Positions 1-7,677 of a stretch of DNA of 19,961 nt are shown here, in pieces (the first letter of the stretch is position 1; every line of letters starts with the position of its first letter). Source of the DNA: an uncultured Prevotella sp. (GTDB lineage Bacteria; Bacteroidota; Bacteroidia; Bacteroidales; Bacteroidaceae); the NCBI GenBank assembly GCA_900541575.1, contig UQKO01000051.1:1-19961 (forward strand), written 5' to 3'. Position numbers and translations under genes: made by a program. The notes under the pieces are model-generated. The model saw nothing but the letters and a program-made list of their open reading frames with translations, was not told the DNA's origin and searched no databases.

Positions 1-7
1 TGTGAAA

Positions 8-49
8 GTAGGAGGTAAATGCCTTTTATGAATAACATTTACCTCCTAC
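8..49 (-). terminator. Perfect 14-bp hairpin downstream of the DMT transporter gene
   Basis: Arms 8-21 and 36-49 are exact reverse complements (GTAGGAGGTAAATG) around a 14-base loop. It lies 76 bases beyond the stop codon of the minus-strand transporter gene, and on that strand the stem is followed by TTTCACA, only a short T run. It probably ends transcription of that gene. It could instead serve a plus-strand gene lying left of the window. The stem is directly visible; the role is inferred. Confidence 0.5.
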
Positions 50-124
50 CCAATTGTGTAAAAGCGTAATATCACGTTACGATGGCTAAAAACGGAATGT
101 TTTCTTCCTTACCAACAAAGGCAA

Positions 125-1090
125 TTATGCATCCTTTTCCTCCTTGTAAAGAGAATGTGTGCGCTCATAATTCTCCACTTCTTTGCGACTGCGGCTCATT
201 GTGACGAGATAGACACCGCTGAAGATTAACACCACGGCAATGCCTTTTACCCAATTAAAAGAATCCATGCCCCAACAGATGGCTATAATGCAAGCTACAA
301 CAGGTTGTACATAGTTGTACATTCCCGCCACAGTGGGACGCAGATTCTTCTGACCAATGACAATGAGCATGTAACTAAGAAACGTGGCGCCAATGACGAT
401 GAATGCTAGACCGGCAATCTCCGTCCATTGAAGTGTAGTCCATGATGCCTGCATGAGGCTACTAGCCGAGAAGGGTAGCGTGCAGATGAAAGCGTAGGTG
501 AACATCCACTTCATGATGGTGATGAGTGAATAGCGATTGACAAAGTCTTTGTAAAGTACAATGTAGAGTGCGTAACAAAATTGGGCGGTGAGTACAAGCA
601 AATCACCCCAAATGGCATGGTCGCCCGCTGATGAAGCTGCAGATTTTGCTCCCGAACTACTGCCCATGATAAGCATCAATGCTCCGCAAGCACCTGCAGC
701 AATTCCTAGTACTTTCTTGCCCGTAATGGGTTCTTTAAGAATCAGCGCGGCTAGGACCATGGCCCAAAGCGGCATGCTCGTGGTGATAATTGAGGCATCT
801 CCTGGAGAACTGAGGCTTACGCCAAAGATGAAGCATCCTTGATTGAGTACGATACCGAGGAGTGAAGCCCCCAAGAGACGTGCTAGGTCTTTATGATTTA
901 CGTGTTCGGGCTTTTGGAAAAGCGAAGCTATCCAAAAAAGTATCATGGCTCCCGCAATGCGTAGGTCGGTTACAACAAGCGGACTTACTGCTCCTCCGAG
1001 CATGATAAATTTGGAAATAGGCGACATTAGTCCCCACATGCTGTTGGCGCCAAGCATGGAGAGGTGGCCTTTGAGAGAGGATTTGTTCAT
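125..1090 (-). CDS. EamA/DMT-family inner-membrane transporter
   Basis: A 321-residue, highly hydrophobic protein with about ten membrane segments arranged as two similar EamA halves, the usual layout and length of drug/metabolite transporter (DMT) family exporters. The first half opens with a segment of type GANSMWGLMSPISK, and the half ends with LKEPITGKKVLGIAAGACG, matching the family pattern in which a helix ends in a (K/R)EP turn followed by a glycine-rich helix. The second half begins near residue 160 (GDLLVLTAQFCYALY). The C-terminal tail of about 25 residues is charged and cytoplasmic (SRSRKEVENYERTH). It presumably exports a small metabolite or amino acid, but the substrate cannot be read from sequence. 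It is a single gene, followed by a hairpin at 8-49. The start ATG at 1090 gives a standard N-terminus; no clear ribosome site is visible. Confidence 0.9.
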   Translation of the reverse strand: MNKSSLKGHLSMLGANSMWGLMSPISKFIMLGGAVSPLVVTDLRIAGAMILFWIASLFQKPEHVNHKDLARLLGASLLGIVLNQGCFIFGVSLSSPGDASIITTSMPLWAMVLAALILKEPITGKKVLGIAAGACGALMLIMGSSSGAKSAASSAGDHAIWGDLLVLTAQFCYALYIVLYKDFVNRYSLITIMKWMFTYAFICTLPFSASSLMQASWTTLQWTEIAGLAFIVIGATFLSYMLIVIGQKNLRPTVAGMYNYVQPVVACIIAICWGMDSFNWVKGIAVVLIFSGVYLVTMSRSRKEVENYERTHSLYKEEKDA

Positions 1091-1251
1091 AATAGAAACA
1101 ATGGTACAGCTTCCCCCATCGTGTAGAAAAGGAGAAGCATAAGTTGCAAATAATTAGCTTAATCGTACTTTGACGTGTGTTTCGCTCTTATAGGTGGTTT
1201 TAATAATCCAGAAATAGAACTTTTCTCAAATAGTTGAACTATTAAAAATTA

Positions 1252-1310
1252 CCGCCCAAAGAATAATATTGCCATAGAGCGTATTCCATGGCAATATTTT
1301 CTTTAGGCGG
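1252..1310 (-). terminator. Intrinsic terminator of purA
   Basis: Arms 1252-1275 and 1288-1310 pair over about 23 bp with one mismatch and one bulged base, around a 12-base loop. On the minus strand the stem is followed by TAATTTTTAA, a usable T tract. It lies about 45 bases after the purA stop codon. Long stem, correct position and T tract make this one of the clearest terminators in the window. Confidence 0.85.
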
Positions 1311-1355
1311 AAAGTACTTCCGTTCCTTCCCTTCCGATGAAAGGTGGAATGTTGT

Positions 1356-2624
1356 TTATCTAATAATAGTAGCTTCGCGGTCAGGACCTACAGATACGAT
1401 CTTGATGGGAGTGCCAGTGGCCTGTTCGATATAGCGGATATAGTCGGCAAAGGCTTTGGGGAATTCAGCTTCGCTGCGCACACCCGTGATGTCGGTCTTC
1501 CAACAAGGAAGTTCCTCATAGACAGGCTGCCAACCTTCGGTGTCGTAGGGCATCTCGGTCACGATCTGACCGTCCTTTGTATAGGCGGTGCATACCTTTA
1601 TGGTGTCGAAATTATCGAGCACATCGCCTTTCATCATTACGAGGTCGGTCACACCATTGATCATGATAGCATATTTCAAAGCTACGAGGTCGAGCCAACC
1701 GCAGCGACGATTACGTCCCGTTACGGCACCAAATTCGTTGCCTACCTTGCGGATATAGTCGCCTGTCTCGTCGAATAGTTCTACGGGGAACGGACCTCCA
1801 CCTACACGTGTGCTATATGCCTTGAAGATGCCAAATACGTGGCCGATTGTATTGGGGGCAATGCCGAGACCGGTGCATACACCACCGCTTGTGGTCGATG
1901 AAGACGATACATAGGGATAAGTGCCATGATCGATGTCGAGCAATGAACCTTGTGCGCCTTCGGCCAATACGTTCTTACCCTGAGCCAAAGCACGGTTGAT
2001 TTCATATTCTGTGTCGGAAAGGTGGAATTTGCGCATGTATTCCACTCCTTCCATCCATTGCTTTTCTTCCTCTGTAATGTCGTAGTCGGTAAAGTGGAGG
2101 TCGCGGAGAATCTGCTCATGACGAGCCTTTAATGCTTGGTATTTGGCTTCGAAGCCTTCCTCAATGTCGCCTACACGCAGACCTACGCGGGCTGCCTTGT
2201 CGCTATAAGTCGGACCGATGCCTTTGCCTGTGGTGCCTACTTTGTTTTTTCCTTTAGCGGCTTCGTAAGCGCGGTCGAGCAGACGATGGGTAGGCAGAAT
2301 GAGGTGAGCACGACGACTGATGTGGAGACGCTCTGTGAGCTTATAGCCTGCAGCTTCGAGTTCCTTGGCTTCAGTCATGAAAAGATCTGGGGCTATCACG
2401 CAACCATTGCCGATGATATTGATTTTCTTCTCGTCAAAAATGCCCGAGGGGATGGAACGCAACACAAACTTCTTTCCATCGAAAATGATGGTGTGACCAG
2501 CGTTGGGGCCACCTGCGAAACGAGCTACTACATCGTAGCGCGGAGTGAAGTAATCTACTACTTTACCTTTGCCTTCATCGCCGAAGACAATACCCAGCAG
2601 GGCATCTACTTTACCTTTTTCCAT
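1356..2624 (-). CDS. purA: Adenylosuccinate synthetase
   Basis: PurA joins IMP and aspartate using GTP, giving adenylosuccinate, the first committed step from IMP to AMP in the cytoplasm. The 422-residue length is close to the usual 425-435. Family signatures are present in order: GDEGKGKVVDY at residues 15-25 with the catalytic Asp16, GGPNAGHT with the catalytic His, GTTGKGIGPTYSDKAAR in the IMP-binding region, EGAQGSLLDIDHGTYPYV, TRVGGGPFP and GRNRRCGWLDLV. One oddity: the near-universal Gln-Trp before the first loop (GxQWGDEGKGK) is replaced by Val-Phe (GIVFGDEGKGK). The gene stands alone, with a promoter box about 100 bases upstream and a strong terminator downstream. The ATG at 2624 is chosen because the protein then starts in register with family members. 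Confidence 0.97.
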   Translation of the reverse strand: MEKGKVDALLGIVFGDEGKGKVVDYFTPRYDVVARFAGGPNAGHTIIFDGKKFVLRSIPSGIFDEKKINIIGNGCVIAPDLFMTEAKELEAAGYKLTERLHISRRAHLILPTHRLLDRAYEAAKGKNKVGTTGKGIGPTYSDKAARVGLRVGDIEEGFEAKYQALKARHEQILRDLHFTDYDITEEEKQWMEGVEYMRKFHLSDTEYEINRALAQGKNVLAEGAQGSLLDIDHGTYPYVSSSSTTSGGVCTGLGIAPNTIGHVFGIFKAYSTRVGGGPFPVELFDETGDYIRKVGNEFGAVTGRNRRCGWLDLVALKYAIMINGVTDLVMMKGDVLDNFDTIKVCTAYTKDGQIVTEMPYDTEGWQPVYEELPCWKTDITGVRSEAEFPKAFADYIRYIEQATGTPIKIVSVGPDREATIIR

Positions 2625-2719
2625 AATGAGTATAAGGGAGAAATGATTTTCTATGCTTCAGACAAGCTGGTGGGCGTTATGGCTTGCAGAGCAGAAAGAC
2701 GCCCAACGGACTTGCCGCG

Positions 2720-2727
2720 CAAAGTTA
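2720..2727 (-). promoter_or_regulatory. Probable -7 box of the purA promoter
   Basis: On the minus strand this reads TAACTTTG, matching the Bacteroidetes -7 consensus TAnnTTTG. No well-spaced TTTG -33 box is visible upstream. It would place transcription start roughly 90 bases before the purA ATG. Confidence 0.45.
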
Positions 2728-2864
2728 TACTTTTTTTGTCGTATGGAAAAGCTAATGTGTTATAAATGCGTATAGGGGTGGGCTGAAACATGCGTTTCGC
2801 GTAAAAAATATCGTCATGCGCAATAATCCTAGTCCTACTCGGAGTGTAATCACATAAAAATTCA

Positions 2865-2872
2865 TACCTTTG
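2865..2872 (+). promoter_or_regulatory. Probable -7 box upstream of the AlkD-like gene
   Basis: The bases TACCTTTG match TAnnTTTG exactly and are followed by GC, as is common for this class. No TTTG is found at the -33 position. Start of transcription would fall near 2879, leaving a leader of about 155 bases before the ATG at 3036. Confidence 0.4.
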
Positions 2873-3035
2873 CAATCCATATCCACTAACGGAATTGAAG
2901 GTTGGCGGAATTACAAGTGGACAATTGAAAAGACAAAAAGGTCTATTGCGTAAGCGATGTTCGCTTGGGAAAAAGATATTTGTCTGTATTCCTTTCCTCC
3001 CAACTATCCCGTTGCCTAAAAAGATTCATCACTTC

Positions 3036-3650
3036 ATGACTTCGACCAATGATCTCTCCGAACAACTTCGCCTAATTAAGCGCACTTTGCGCGGCGTAAT
3101 GAATGGCCCCGTGAGCACTTCTATGCGTGAAAAAGGGTTGGCCTATAAGGTGATATTCGGTGTGGAGCTTCCACGATTGCTCGAATTGGCTCGCGAGTGG
3201 CCTCACACTTACGAATTAGCGGCGGCTCTGTGGAAAGAAAATATTCGCGAATGCAGACTTCTAGCAGGTATGCTAATGCCTCCTCAGCGGATGGATGCTG
3301 AACTAGCTTCGCTCTGGGTGGAGCAGATGCATTATGCCGAAGAGGCTGAATGCACTGTAATGAACCTTTTCAGTCATGAGCCTTGGGCCTCGGTAAAGGC
3401 TTATGAATGGATAGCTCGAAGCGAAGAGATGTTTCAACTCTGCGGTTATCTGCTCCTAGCTCGTCTCTTCATGACGGGAGCAGTACCAAGCGAACGTGAT
3501 GCAGATGAATTTCTCGACCAAACAGCTAGCGTGATGAAAGCACCACAAAGCATCGTGGGGCGTGCAGCAGGCAAGGCTCTTGTGAAGTTTATGGACCTTG
3601 GTGAGAAACAAGAACTTGCTGGCGAACGCATGTTGCGTACGTTGGCGTAA
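3036..3650 (+). CDS. AlkD-like HEAT-repeat protein (DNA alkylation repair family)
   Basis: With the ATG at 3036 the protein has 204 residues, all predicted helical, built like the AlkD/AlkC family of HEAT-repeat DNA glycosylases (PF08713). Family-type stretches include NGPVSTSMREKGLAYKVIFGVELPRL near the N-terminus, ALWKENIRECRLLAGMLMPP in the middle and MFQLCGYLLLARLF towards the end. Similar Bacteroidales proteins are usually annotated as DNA alkylation repair proteins. The canonical WWDxVD segment that carries the catalytic Asp of Bacillus AlkD is not recognisable here, so base excision activity is uncertain; this may be a non-catalytic or divergent branch. The frame stays open 47 codons upstream to a TTG, but that part is basic and unlike the family, so 3036 is preferred. 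It appears to be a single gene with no partner. Confidence 0.75.
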   Translation: MTSTNDLSEQLRLIKRTLRGVMNGPVSTSMREKGLAYKVIFGVELPRLLELAREWPHTYELAAALWKENIRECRLLAGMLMPPQRMDAELASLWVEQMHYAEEAECTVMNLFSHEPWASVKAYEWIARSEEMFQLCGYLLLARLFMTGAVPSERDADEFLDQTASVMKAPQSIVGRAAGKALVKFMDLGEKQELAGERMLRTLA

Positions 3651-3799
3651 GACTCGGCAAAACAGTGGAAGCCTCTCGCTTCGGATAGAGAAGTAATAAC
3701 TATTCTGAGAGATAAGGGCTGTTCAAATAATTCTGGTGATTAATAGAACTACCCTAAATAATAAAGGCTGAGGCAATATCACTCTGAAATCTGAATAGC

Positions 3800-3819
3800 A
3801 GAAGTTGGCTTCAACTTCT
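3800..3819 (+). promoter_or_regulatory. Perfect 8-bp hairpin in the manA leader
   Basis: AGAAGTTG at 3800-3807 and CAACTTCT at 3812-3819 pair perfectly around GCTT. It lies 51 bases before the chosen manA start, with no T tract after it, so it is not a clear terminator. A second small stem (TGCGC/GCGCA, 3848-3860) sits 10 bases before the ATG. Both could affect translation or mRNA stability; this is inference. Confidence 0.35.
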
Positions 3820-3870
3820 CAACGCAAATTAATAACCTCCTCCCTCCTGCGCCTTGCGCACTACTCCTAT

Positions 3871-4839
3871 ATGAAAGCATTACGATTTGATGCACTCCTG
3901 AAGCCTACTATTTGGGGCGGTGAAGAAGTGACAGACCTAAAAGGTTTGTCTGATGCGCCGCACCATGTGGGAGAAAGTTGGGAAATATCAGGACTTGAAG
4001 GCGACGAGACCCCCGTCTGTGTTGGCCCTTATAAGGGCATGACACTCAAGCAACTCATCGAGCGCTTCGGCGCCGACTTGGTGGGTTATCACAACTATGA
4101 ACGTTATGGTACAGCCTTTCCGCTGCTCATCAAGTTTATGTCTACAGCCAAGGACCTCAGCATACAGGTTCATCCAGATGATGCCATGGCGCAGCGCATG
4201 GGACATCCCTTCGGTAAGAGCGAAATGCAATATATCGTGCATGCGCAGCCTGGGGCACGTTTCTTTGCTGGGTTTAATGCCGACTTCTCGGCCGATGGCT
4301 ATAGCCAAAGCCTCTTAGATGGTACGCTGATGGATCACCTAAAGTGTCATACCACGCATGCGGGCGATTGTTTCTTCATTCCTGCAGGTCATATCCATTG
4401 TATCGGAGCAGGCAATTTCTTGATAGAGATACAACAATCGAGTAATGACACCTTTCGTGCCTACGACTTCGATCGTGTAGACGCGCAAGGGCATAAGCGA
4501 GAACTTCATGTGACACAAGCACGTGAGGCACTCGATTTTCGTGGCTATCCTACACACCGATTAGCTTATACTCACAATGTTTCGGGACTCTCGCTCTTAC
4601 TGCAATGTCCAGAGTTTGTGGTAAGACTTCTAGAGGCTAATCACACAATGGAGGTCGACTATTCAGAGATAGACTCATTTGTGATATATATTGCTTATGA
4701 GGGTGAGGCTACATTGCGTTATGATGAAGGAGAATTCCTCCTTCGTGCTGGCGAAACAGTGCTCTTTCCTGCCACAACCACGCAGGTGGAAGTCGTTCCT
4801 AGTAAGGAGGGATTTAAAGCGCTCGAAACTTATTGTTGA
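3871..4839 (+). CDS. manA: Mannose-6-phosphate isomerase, class I
   Basis: It interconverts mannose-6-phosphate and fructose-6-phosphate in the cytoplasm, feeding mannose into glycolysis or GDP-mannose synthesis. The zinc site of type I enzymes is visible: the motif QVHPDD (Gln and His ligands), a downstream Glu in KSEMQYI, and a second cupin stretch GHIHCIGAGNFLIEIQQSSN with the last His. An N-terminal KPTIWGGEEV and a C-terminal cupin half complete the short (about 320 residue) Bacteroidetes/Firmicutes form; here it has 322 residues. The frame is open to a TTG at 3805, but the ATG at 3871 begins exactly at the family N-terminus (MKALRFDALLKP). A small gene follows 19 bases after the stop, probably in the same transcript. 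No promoter box is evident in the preceding 220 bases. Confidence 0.93.
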   Translation: MKALRFDALLKPTIWGGEEVTDLKGLSDAPHHVGESWEISGLEGDETPVCVGPYKGMTLKQLIERFGADLVGYHNYERYGTAFPLLIKFMSTAKDLSIQVHPDDAMAQRMGHPFGKSEMQYIVHAQPGARFFAGFNADFSADGYSQSLLDGTLMDHLKCHTTHAGDCFFIPAGHIHCIGAGNFLIEIQQSSNDTFRAYDFDRVDAQGHKRELHVTQAREALDFRGYPTHRLAYTHNVSGLSLLLQCPEFVVRLLEANHTMEVDYSEIDSFVIYIAYEGEATLRYDEGEFLLRAGETVLFPATTTQVEVVPSKEGFKALETYC

Positions 4840-4858
4840 TTCTAACAGAAAAAACGTT

Positions 4859-5131
4859 ATGTGGAATCCAAAAGCTGACTTCGTAGATGCACTTGAGAGC
4901 TACGTAAAAGCCGAACTCCGTGTTTCAGGAGAGCCTGCCGACTATAATACAGATGCTATACGCATTGTCGATGCACGCAACCATTTATTTTCCAATGTGG
5001 GGCGACAACAAACAGATCAAGAACTAGGCATTTATGCCATACGCGATCTTTGCAGGGTAGACGAAAATACACTCGAAACTGTGCCTGATCGTATGCGTTT
5101 TCAATCTATCGCTCGCGAATATTTCGATTAA
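4859..5131 (+). CDS. Small conserved-looking protein downstream of manA
   Basis: A 90-residue soluble, acidic protein with no signal peptide or membrane segment. It begins MWNPKADFVDALESYVKAEL and has a mixed helical composition with a central VDARNHLFSNVGRQQTDQELG. I do not recognise a named domain. The frame is open further upstream inside manA, but the ATG at 4859 just after the manA stop is the natural start. The 19-base gap suggests co-transcription with manA. Codon use resembles the neighbouring core genes, so it is likely real and native; function unknown. Confidence 0.7.
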   Translation: MWNPKADFVDALESYVKAELRVSGEPADYNTDAIRIVDARNHLFSNVGRQQTDQELGIYAIRDLCRVDENTLETVPDRMRFQSIAREYFD

Positions 5132-5218
5132 AAGAATTACCTGTTAATAGATAGCAACCATTTTCTCTGTTAGCAAGTCGTCTCGCTAATTCGCATTCTT
5201 CAATCCTCTTATAAAGTT

Positions 5219-5542
5219 ATGAGAAAAATTTTAAAACGTATCGGCTTTAGTCTGCTTCATAAGAAATACTTGTGGACTATCTTGGCTTTTGTGGGTATCG
5301 TGGGATTTCTCGACCCCAATAGTTTCTGGCATCGTCATCAAATACGCATGCAAAATGATGAACTGCGAGAGGAAATTACAGCTTATCGCACACAATATAA
5401 TAATGATACGCGTGAGCTCCGTGAGCTGCAACGCAGTCCGGAAGCTTTAGAGCGAGTGGCACGTGTTAATCTCTATATGAAAACTGCCGATGAAGATATA
5501 TATGTGATAGAAAACGAAAACAATTCTTCCGATAACCTATGA
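5219..5542 (+). CDS. divIC: DivIC/FtsB-like septum formation initiator
   Basis: A 107-residue bitopic membrane protein with the classic layout of the FtsB/DivIC family: a short basic cytoplasmic start (MRKILKRIGF), one membrane helix at about residues 17-33, then an extracytoplasmic coiled coil at about 37-73 rich in Glu, Arg and Leu, ending in the conserved tail region ERVARVNLYMKTADEDIYVI. In this family the coiled coil pairs with FtsL and links to FtsQ/DivIB in the divisome. Its stop codon overlaps the next start by four bases (ATGA at 5539-5542), implying translational coupling. The family assignment is firm; the choice between the names ftsB and divIC is convention. Confidence 0.88.
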   Translation: MRKILKRIGFSLLHKKYLWTILAFVGIVGFLDPNSFWHRHQIRMQNDELREEITAYRTQYNNDTRELRELQRSPEALERVARVNLYMKTADEDIYVIENENNSSDNL

Positions 5543-5895
5543 AGCAGATACTTTATTATCTAGGAGGTGTGTTACTTGTAGTGGGTGCTGTGCTTCCATT
5601 GATTTGGCCAGAAGTGGCTCCTTATGTGTTCTCGCTAGGTGCTCTGATTTATGCTCCTTGTCGTATCACCGATCGCTACGAAGGCCGTTCGCTTACCATT
5701 CGTCGCCTTCGCAGACAACAGATACTTGCTGCGTTGCTTATGGTGGTCACGGCAGTTCTTATGTTTATGTCGGCTTGGCAGATTCGTCCTTGTTGTGGAG
5801 GAGAATGGAAAATTGTACTTATTATCGCCGTTTTTATCGAAATATACACTGTGTTTCGTATAGACCATGAGATGAAAAAAGAACATCGGAAGTGA
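5539..5895 (+). CDS. Small integral membrane protein coupled to divIC
   Basis: A 118-residue protein with about four membrane helices (roughly residues 4-24, 26-42, 61-81 and 89-107), a basic loop between helices two and three (DRYEGRSLTIRRLRRQQ) and a basic C-terminal tail. It has no recognised domain. The ATGA overlap with divIC means the two are translated from one message. A role in envelope growth or division is suggested only by this coupling. It is followed by more than 300 gene-free bases. Confidence 0.75.
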   Translation: MKQILYYLGGVLLVVGAVLPLIWPEVAPYVFSLGALIYAPCRITDRYEGRSLTIRRLRRQQILAALLMVVTAVLMFMSAWQIRPCCGGEWKIVLIIAVFIEIYTVFRIDHEMKKEHRK

Positions 5896-6190
5896 TTGTC
5901 GGGTGGTCTTGGATTAACGTTTGACGCAAGTCAGGAACTTGAATAGGAATAATTCGTAATGTTGTTATAGAGGAAGGGCCTGTTTTCTTGTAAGGGTAGA
6001 GATAGCTCAATTTCGCTTCTTTTTCATTCGCTCTAGCATTCTTGCCACTAATGTTCGCTCGCACCTTAAAATCTCTCCCTAATTGTGAAAAAACTACATG
6101 ATTTATTCACACACGTTCGGGTAAATCTCAAAAAAGATTTATGGCATGCATGGTTTTCACTTTTGGGCGTGTAGCAATCGATAGAATCGT
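5896..6190. other. Intergenic region before the lipoprotein gene
   Basis: About 300 bases without a supported gene. A minus-strand frame of 76 codons crosses it but has no protein-like features and overlaps the preceding gene. A 6-bp stem (TGTGAA/TTCACA around 6083-6112) is visible, with no terminator-like T tract. Confidence 0.5.
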
Positions 6191-6192
6191 TG

Positions 6193-6200
6193 TATATTTG
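6193..6200 (+). promoter_or_regulatory. -7 box of the lipoprotein promoter
   Basis: TATATTTG fits TAnnTTTG exactly. A TTTG lies at 6162-6165 but 27 bases away, longer than the usual 19-20, so the upstream box is doubtful. Transcription would begin about 6207, after an upstream in-frame ATG at 6203 and before the ATG at 6239, which supports the latter as the start codon. Confidence 0.55.
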
Positions 6201-6238
6201 CTATGCAATTTCAGCAACGCATCATTATAAGCGATTTT

Positions 6239-6994
6239 ATGAATAAAGTTCTGCTCATATTATCCTCTCTTCTGCTGCTCACCTCGTGTGCTGAACAGTA
6301 CAACATCGCAGGCAATTCCAATATACCTTGTCTGGATGGACGTATGTTGTATTTGCGAGTCTCTTCATCGGACGATGGGAGAATACGTACCATACAGCAA
6401 ACTGTTTCGGTGTGTCTTGATTCGTGTAAAGTGGTGCATGGGAAGTTTAACTTTGAGGGCGATGTAGATTCTACCATGATGGCTATGATTTATACTGGCA
6501 ATCAATGTGTGATGCCTCTTGTGCTCGAAAATGGACGACTCAGCATACAGGTGGATAATGCCACACAGAGCGTGACTGGCGGACCACTTAATGATAGGCT
6601 CTACAAGTTCTTCAAGAAGCGCAGCCGTCTCGATAATGAAATGTGGGAACTACAACGACAGACCATGCAACTTATGCGTGACGGTTATTCGCCTGCTGAG
6701 GTGCAACAACGAGTGGGAAAAAAGTTGAGCCAACTCAATAAACGCACAGAAGACTTAGAGTCGAAATTCGTTATGGACAACTACGACAACGTGCTCGGCC
6801 CGGGGTTCTTCCGTATGCTATGCAGTCAATATCCCACGCCCATTATGACGCAGCAAATAAGTCGCATCGTCAACTCTGCTCCCTCTCGTTTCCTCAATGA
6901 TCCCTTTGTTAATGCCTACGTGCGTCAGGCTCGTGCCCGCATGATGATGCAGCAAGCTTCCATGGCTTCTCAGAATAAAGCAGGATATGAATAA
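6239..6994 (+). CDS. DUF4369-type lipoprotein
   Basis: A 251-residue lipoprotein. The N-terminus MNKVLLILSSLLLLTSC is a lipoprotein signal peptide with lipobox LTSC and the lipidated Cys at residue 17. The following beta-rich part (residues about 22-110: LDGRMLYLRVSSSDDGR, then GKFNFEGDVDSTMMAMIY and VLENGRLSIQVDNATQSVTGGPLND) fits the DUF4369 domain found in Bacteroidetes outer-membrane lipoproteins, often at the N-terminus of thioredoxin-like proteins. Here no thioredoxin domain follows; residues 125-190 are a charged helical, probably coiled-coil segment. The tail is Met/Gln-rich. Location is probably the periplasmic face of an outer or inner membrane. The start at 6239 is preferred over 6203 because it gives the clean signal peptide and lies after the likely transcription start. 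A strong terminator follows. Confidence 0.85.
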   Translation: MNKVLLILSSLLLLTSCAEQYNIAGNSNIPCLDGRMLYLRVSSSDDGRIRTIQQTVSVCLDSCKVVHGKFNFEGDVDSTMMAMIYTGNQCVMPLVLENGRLSIQVDNATQSVTGGPLNDRLYKFFKKRSRLDNEMWELQRQTMQLMRDGYSPAEVQQRVGKKLSQLNKRTEDLESKFVMDNYDNVLGPGFFRMLCSQYPTPIMTQQISRIVNSAPSRFLNDPFVNAYVRQARARMMMQQASMASQNKAGYE

Positions 6995-7032
6995 GCGTCT
7001 TAATAGTTAATTTTTCTCATACAGTCACGTTT

Positions 7033-7089
7033 GGCAGGCAATGCTGAGCATTATATATTTAATGCAAGCAGAGCCTGCCATCTTTTTTT
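7033..7089 (+). terminator. Intrinsic terminator after the lipoprotein gene
   Basis: Outer arms GGCAGGC (7033-7039) and GCCTGCC (7073-7079) pair perfectly; inside, TGCT/AGCA and CATT/AATG extend the stem. The stem is followed by ATCTTTTTTTC (7080-7090). It ends the lipoprotein transcript about 40 bases after its stop. Confidence 0.9.
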
Positions 7090-7145
7090 CTTCTTTCATT
7101 GAAATGGTAAATATGCGAGAAAGCGTGAAACTTCTGCCGCAATCC

Positions 7146-7176
7146 TTTGTCTCTGCTATAAAAAATTGTACATTTG
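7146..7176 (+). promoter_or_regulatory. Bacteroidetes-type promoter (TTTG-N19-TACATTTG)
   Basis: TTTG at 7146-7149 and TACATTTG at 7169-7176 are separated by exactly 19 bases, the consensus arrangement for the primary sigma factor of Bacteroidetes. Transcription would start about 7183. It is the best-formed promoter in the window. Confidence 0.75.
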
Positions 7177-7236
7177 CAAAGCAAGGAAATGAAATACTGC
7201 GAGAATGCCATTCTTTGCATACTAAAATACGATACT

Positions 7237-7677
7237 ATGACAGCAACCGAACAGACCTATCAGCAGATAGAAAGAGCTTTGAGAAAAGCGGCTTCAAAGT
7301 TTCCAGAGCAAACAGAAAATCTGCCTCTGACAGACCTTTACTTGCAAGTGAAGCAGGAAAGCGGCGAACTCCTTATTTTTGATGATGACGATAATGAGTT
7401 GACACGTTGCGTGGTGGAAGAATGGATAGGCAATCAAGAGGAATATTTCTATCAGTCTGTACAACCTATTCTTCAGAAAGCTATTGAACGGATCAAGGAT
7501 GTGACTGAACATGTGGCTGTACTTAAACCCTACTCTTACGTGCTCATGGGAGAAGACCGCGAAACGTTGGCTGACCTTTACCTTGTAGATGACGAGAATA
7601 TCGTGATTAGTGGTGAACTTATGCAAGGGCTTGAGGCTGACTTAGAGACGTTCTGGGAAGAACTATCCAGTAAATAG
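7237..7677 (+). CDS. Small acidic cytoplasmic protein of unknown function
   Basis: A 146-residue acidic protein without signal peptide or membrane helix. It begins MTATEQTYQQIERALRKAA and contains an Asp-rich stretch LIFDDDDNELTRCVVEEW and a later LADLYLVDDENIVISGELMQGL; both halves have a similar strand-acidic turn-strand flavour. I do not recognise a named family, though proteins of this look are common in Bacteroidales. In-frame starts exist at 7174 (TTG, inside the promoter box) and 7189 (ATG, about six bases after the predicted transcript start); the ATG at 7237 leaves an A-rich leader of about 54 bases and is preferred. It has its own promoter, and GH20 follows 87 bases later. Confidence 0.72.
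   Translation: MTATEQTYQQIERALRKAASKFPEQTENLPLTDLYLQVKQESGELLIFDDDDNELTRCVVEEWIGNQEEYFYQSVQPILQKAIERIKDVTEHVAVLKPYSYVLMGEDRETLADLYLVDDENIVISGELMQGLEADLETFWEELSSK

Larger units (their letters stand above)
2625..3035. other. Divergent intergenic region between purA and the AlkD-like gene
   Basis: A 411-base stretch without a convincing gene. It holds a minus-strand -7 box (2720-2727) facing purA and a plus-strand -7 box (2865-2872) facing the AlkD-like gene. Open frames in it are short and lack protein-like composition. The frame upstream of 3036 is open to a TTG at 2895, but that extension has no recognisable domain and is probably untranslated leader. Confidence 0.6.

Noticed and set aside
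1802..2119. Minus-strand frame of 105 codons inside purA
   Set aside because: It lies within purA in another frame and has the Ser/Thr/Pro-rich composition of an antiphase shadow; purA is certain.
2136..2765. Plus-strand frame of 209 codons opposite purA
   Set aside because: Antisense shadow of purA and its upstream region, with no domain, promoter or ribosome site.
2651..2875. Minus-strand frame of 74 codons upstream of purA, considered as a leader gene
   Set aside because: It spans the predicted purA promoter, has no protein-like pattern and no recognisable relatives.
5834..6064. Minus-strand frame of 76 codons after the divIC pair
   Set aside because: Overlaps the preceding gene, has no start context and no recognisable family.
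7041..7382. Plus-strand frame of 113 codons covering the terminator and start of the acidic protein gene
   Set aside because: It runs through a strong terminator and a promoter, and is out of frame with the more protein-like product starting at 7237.
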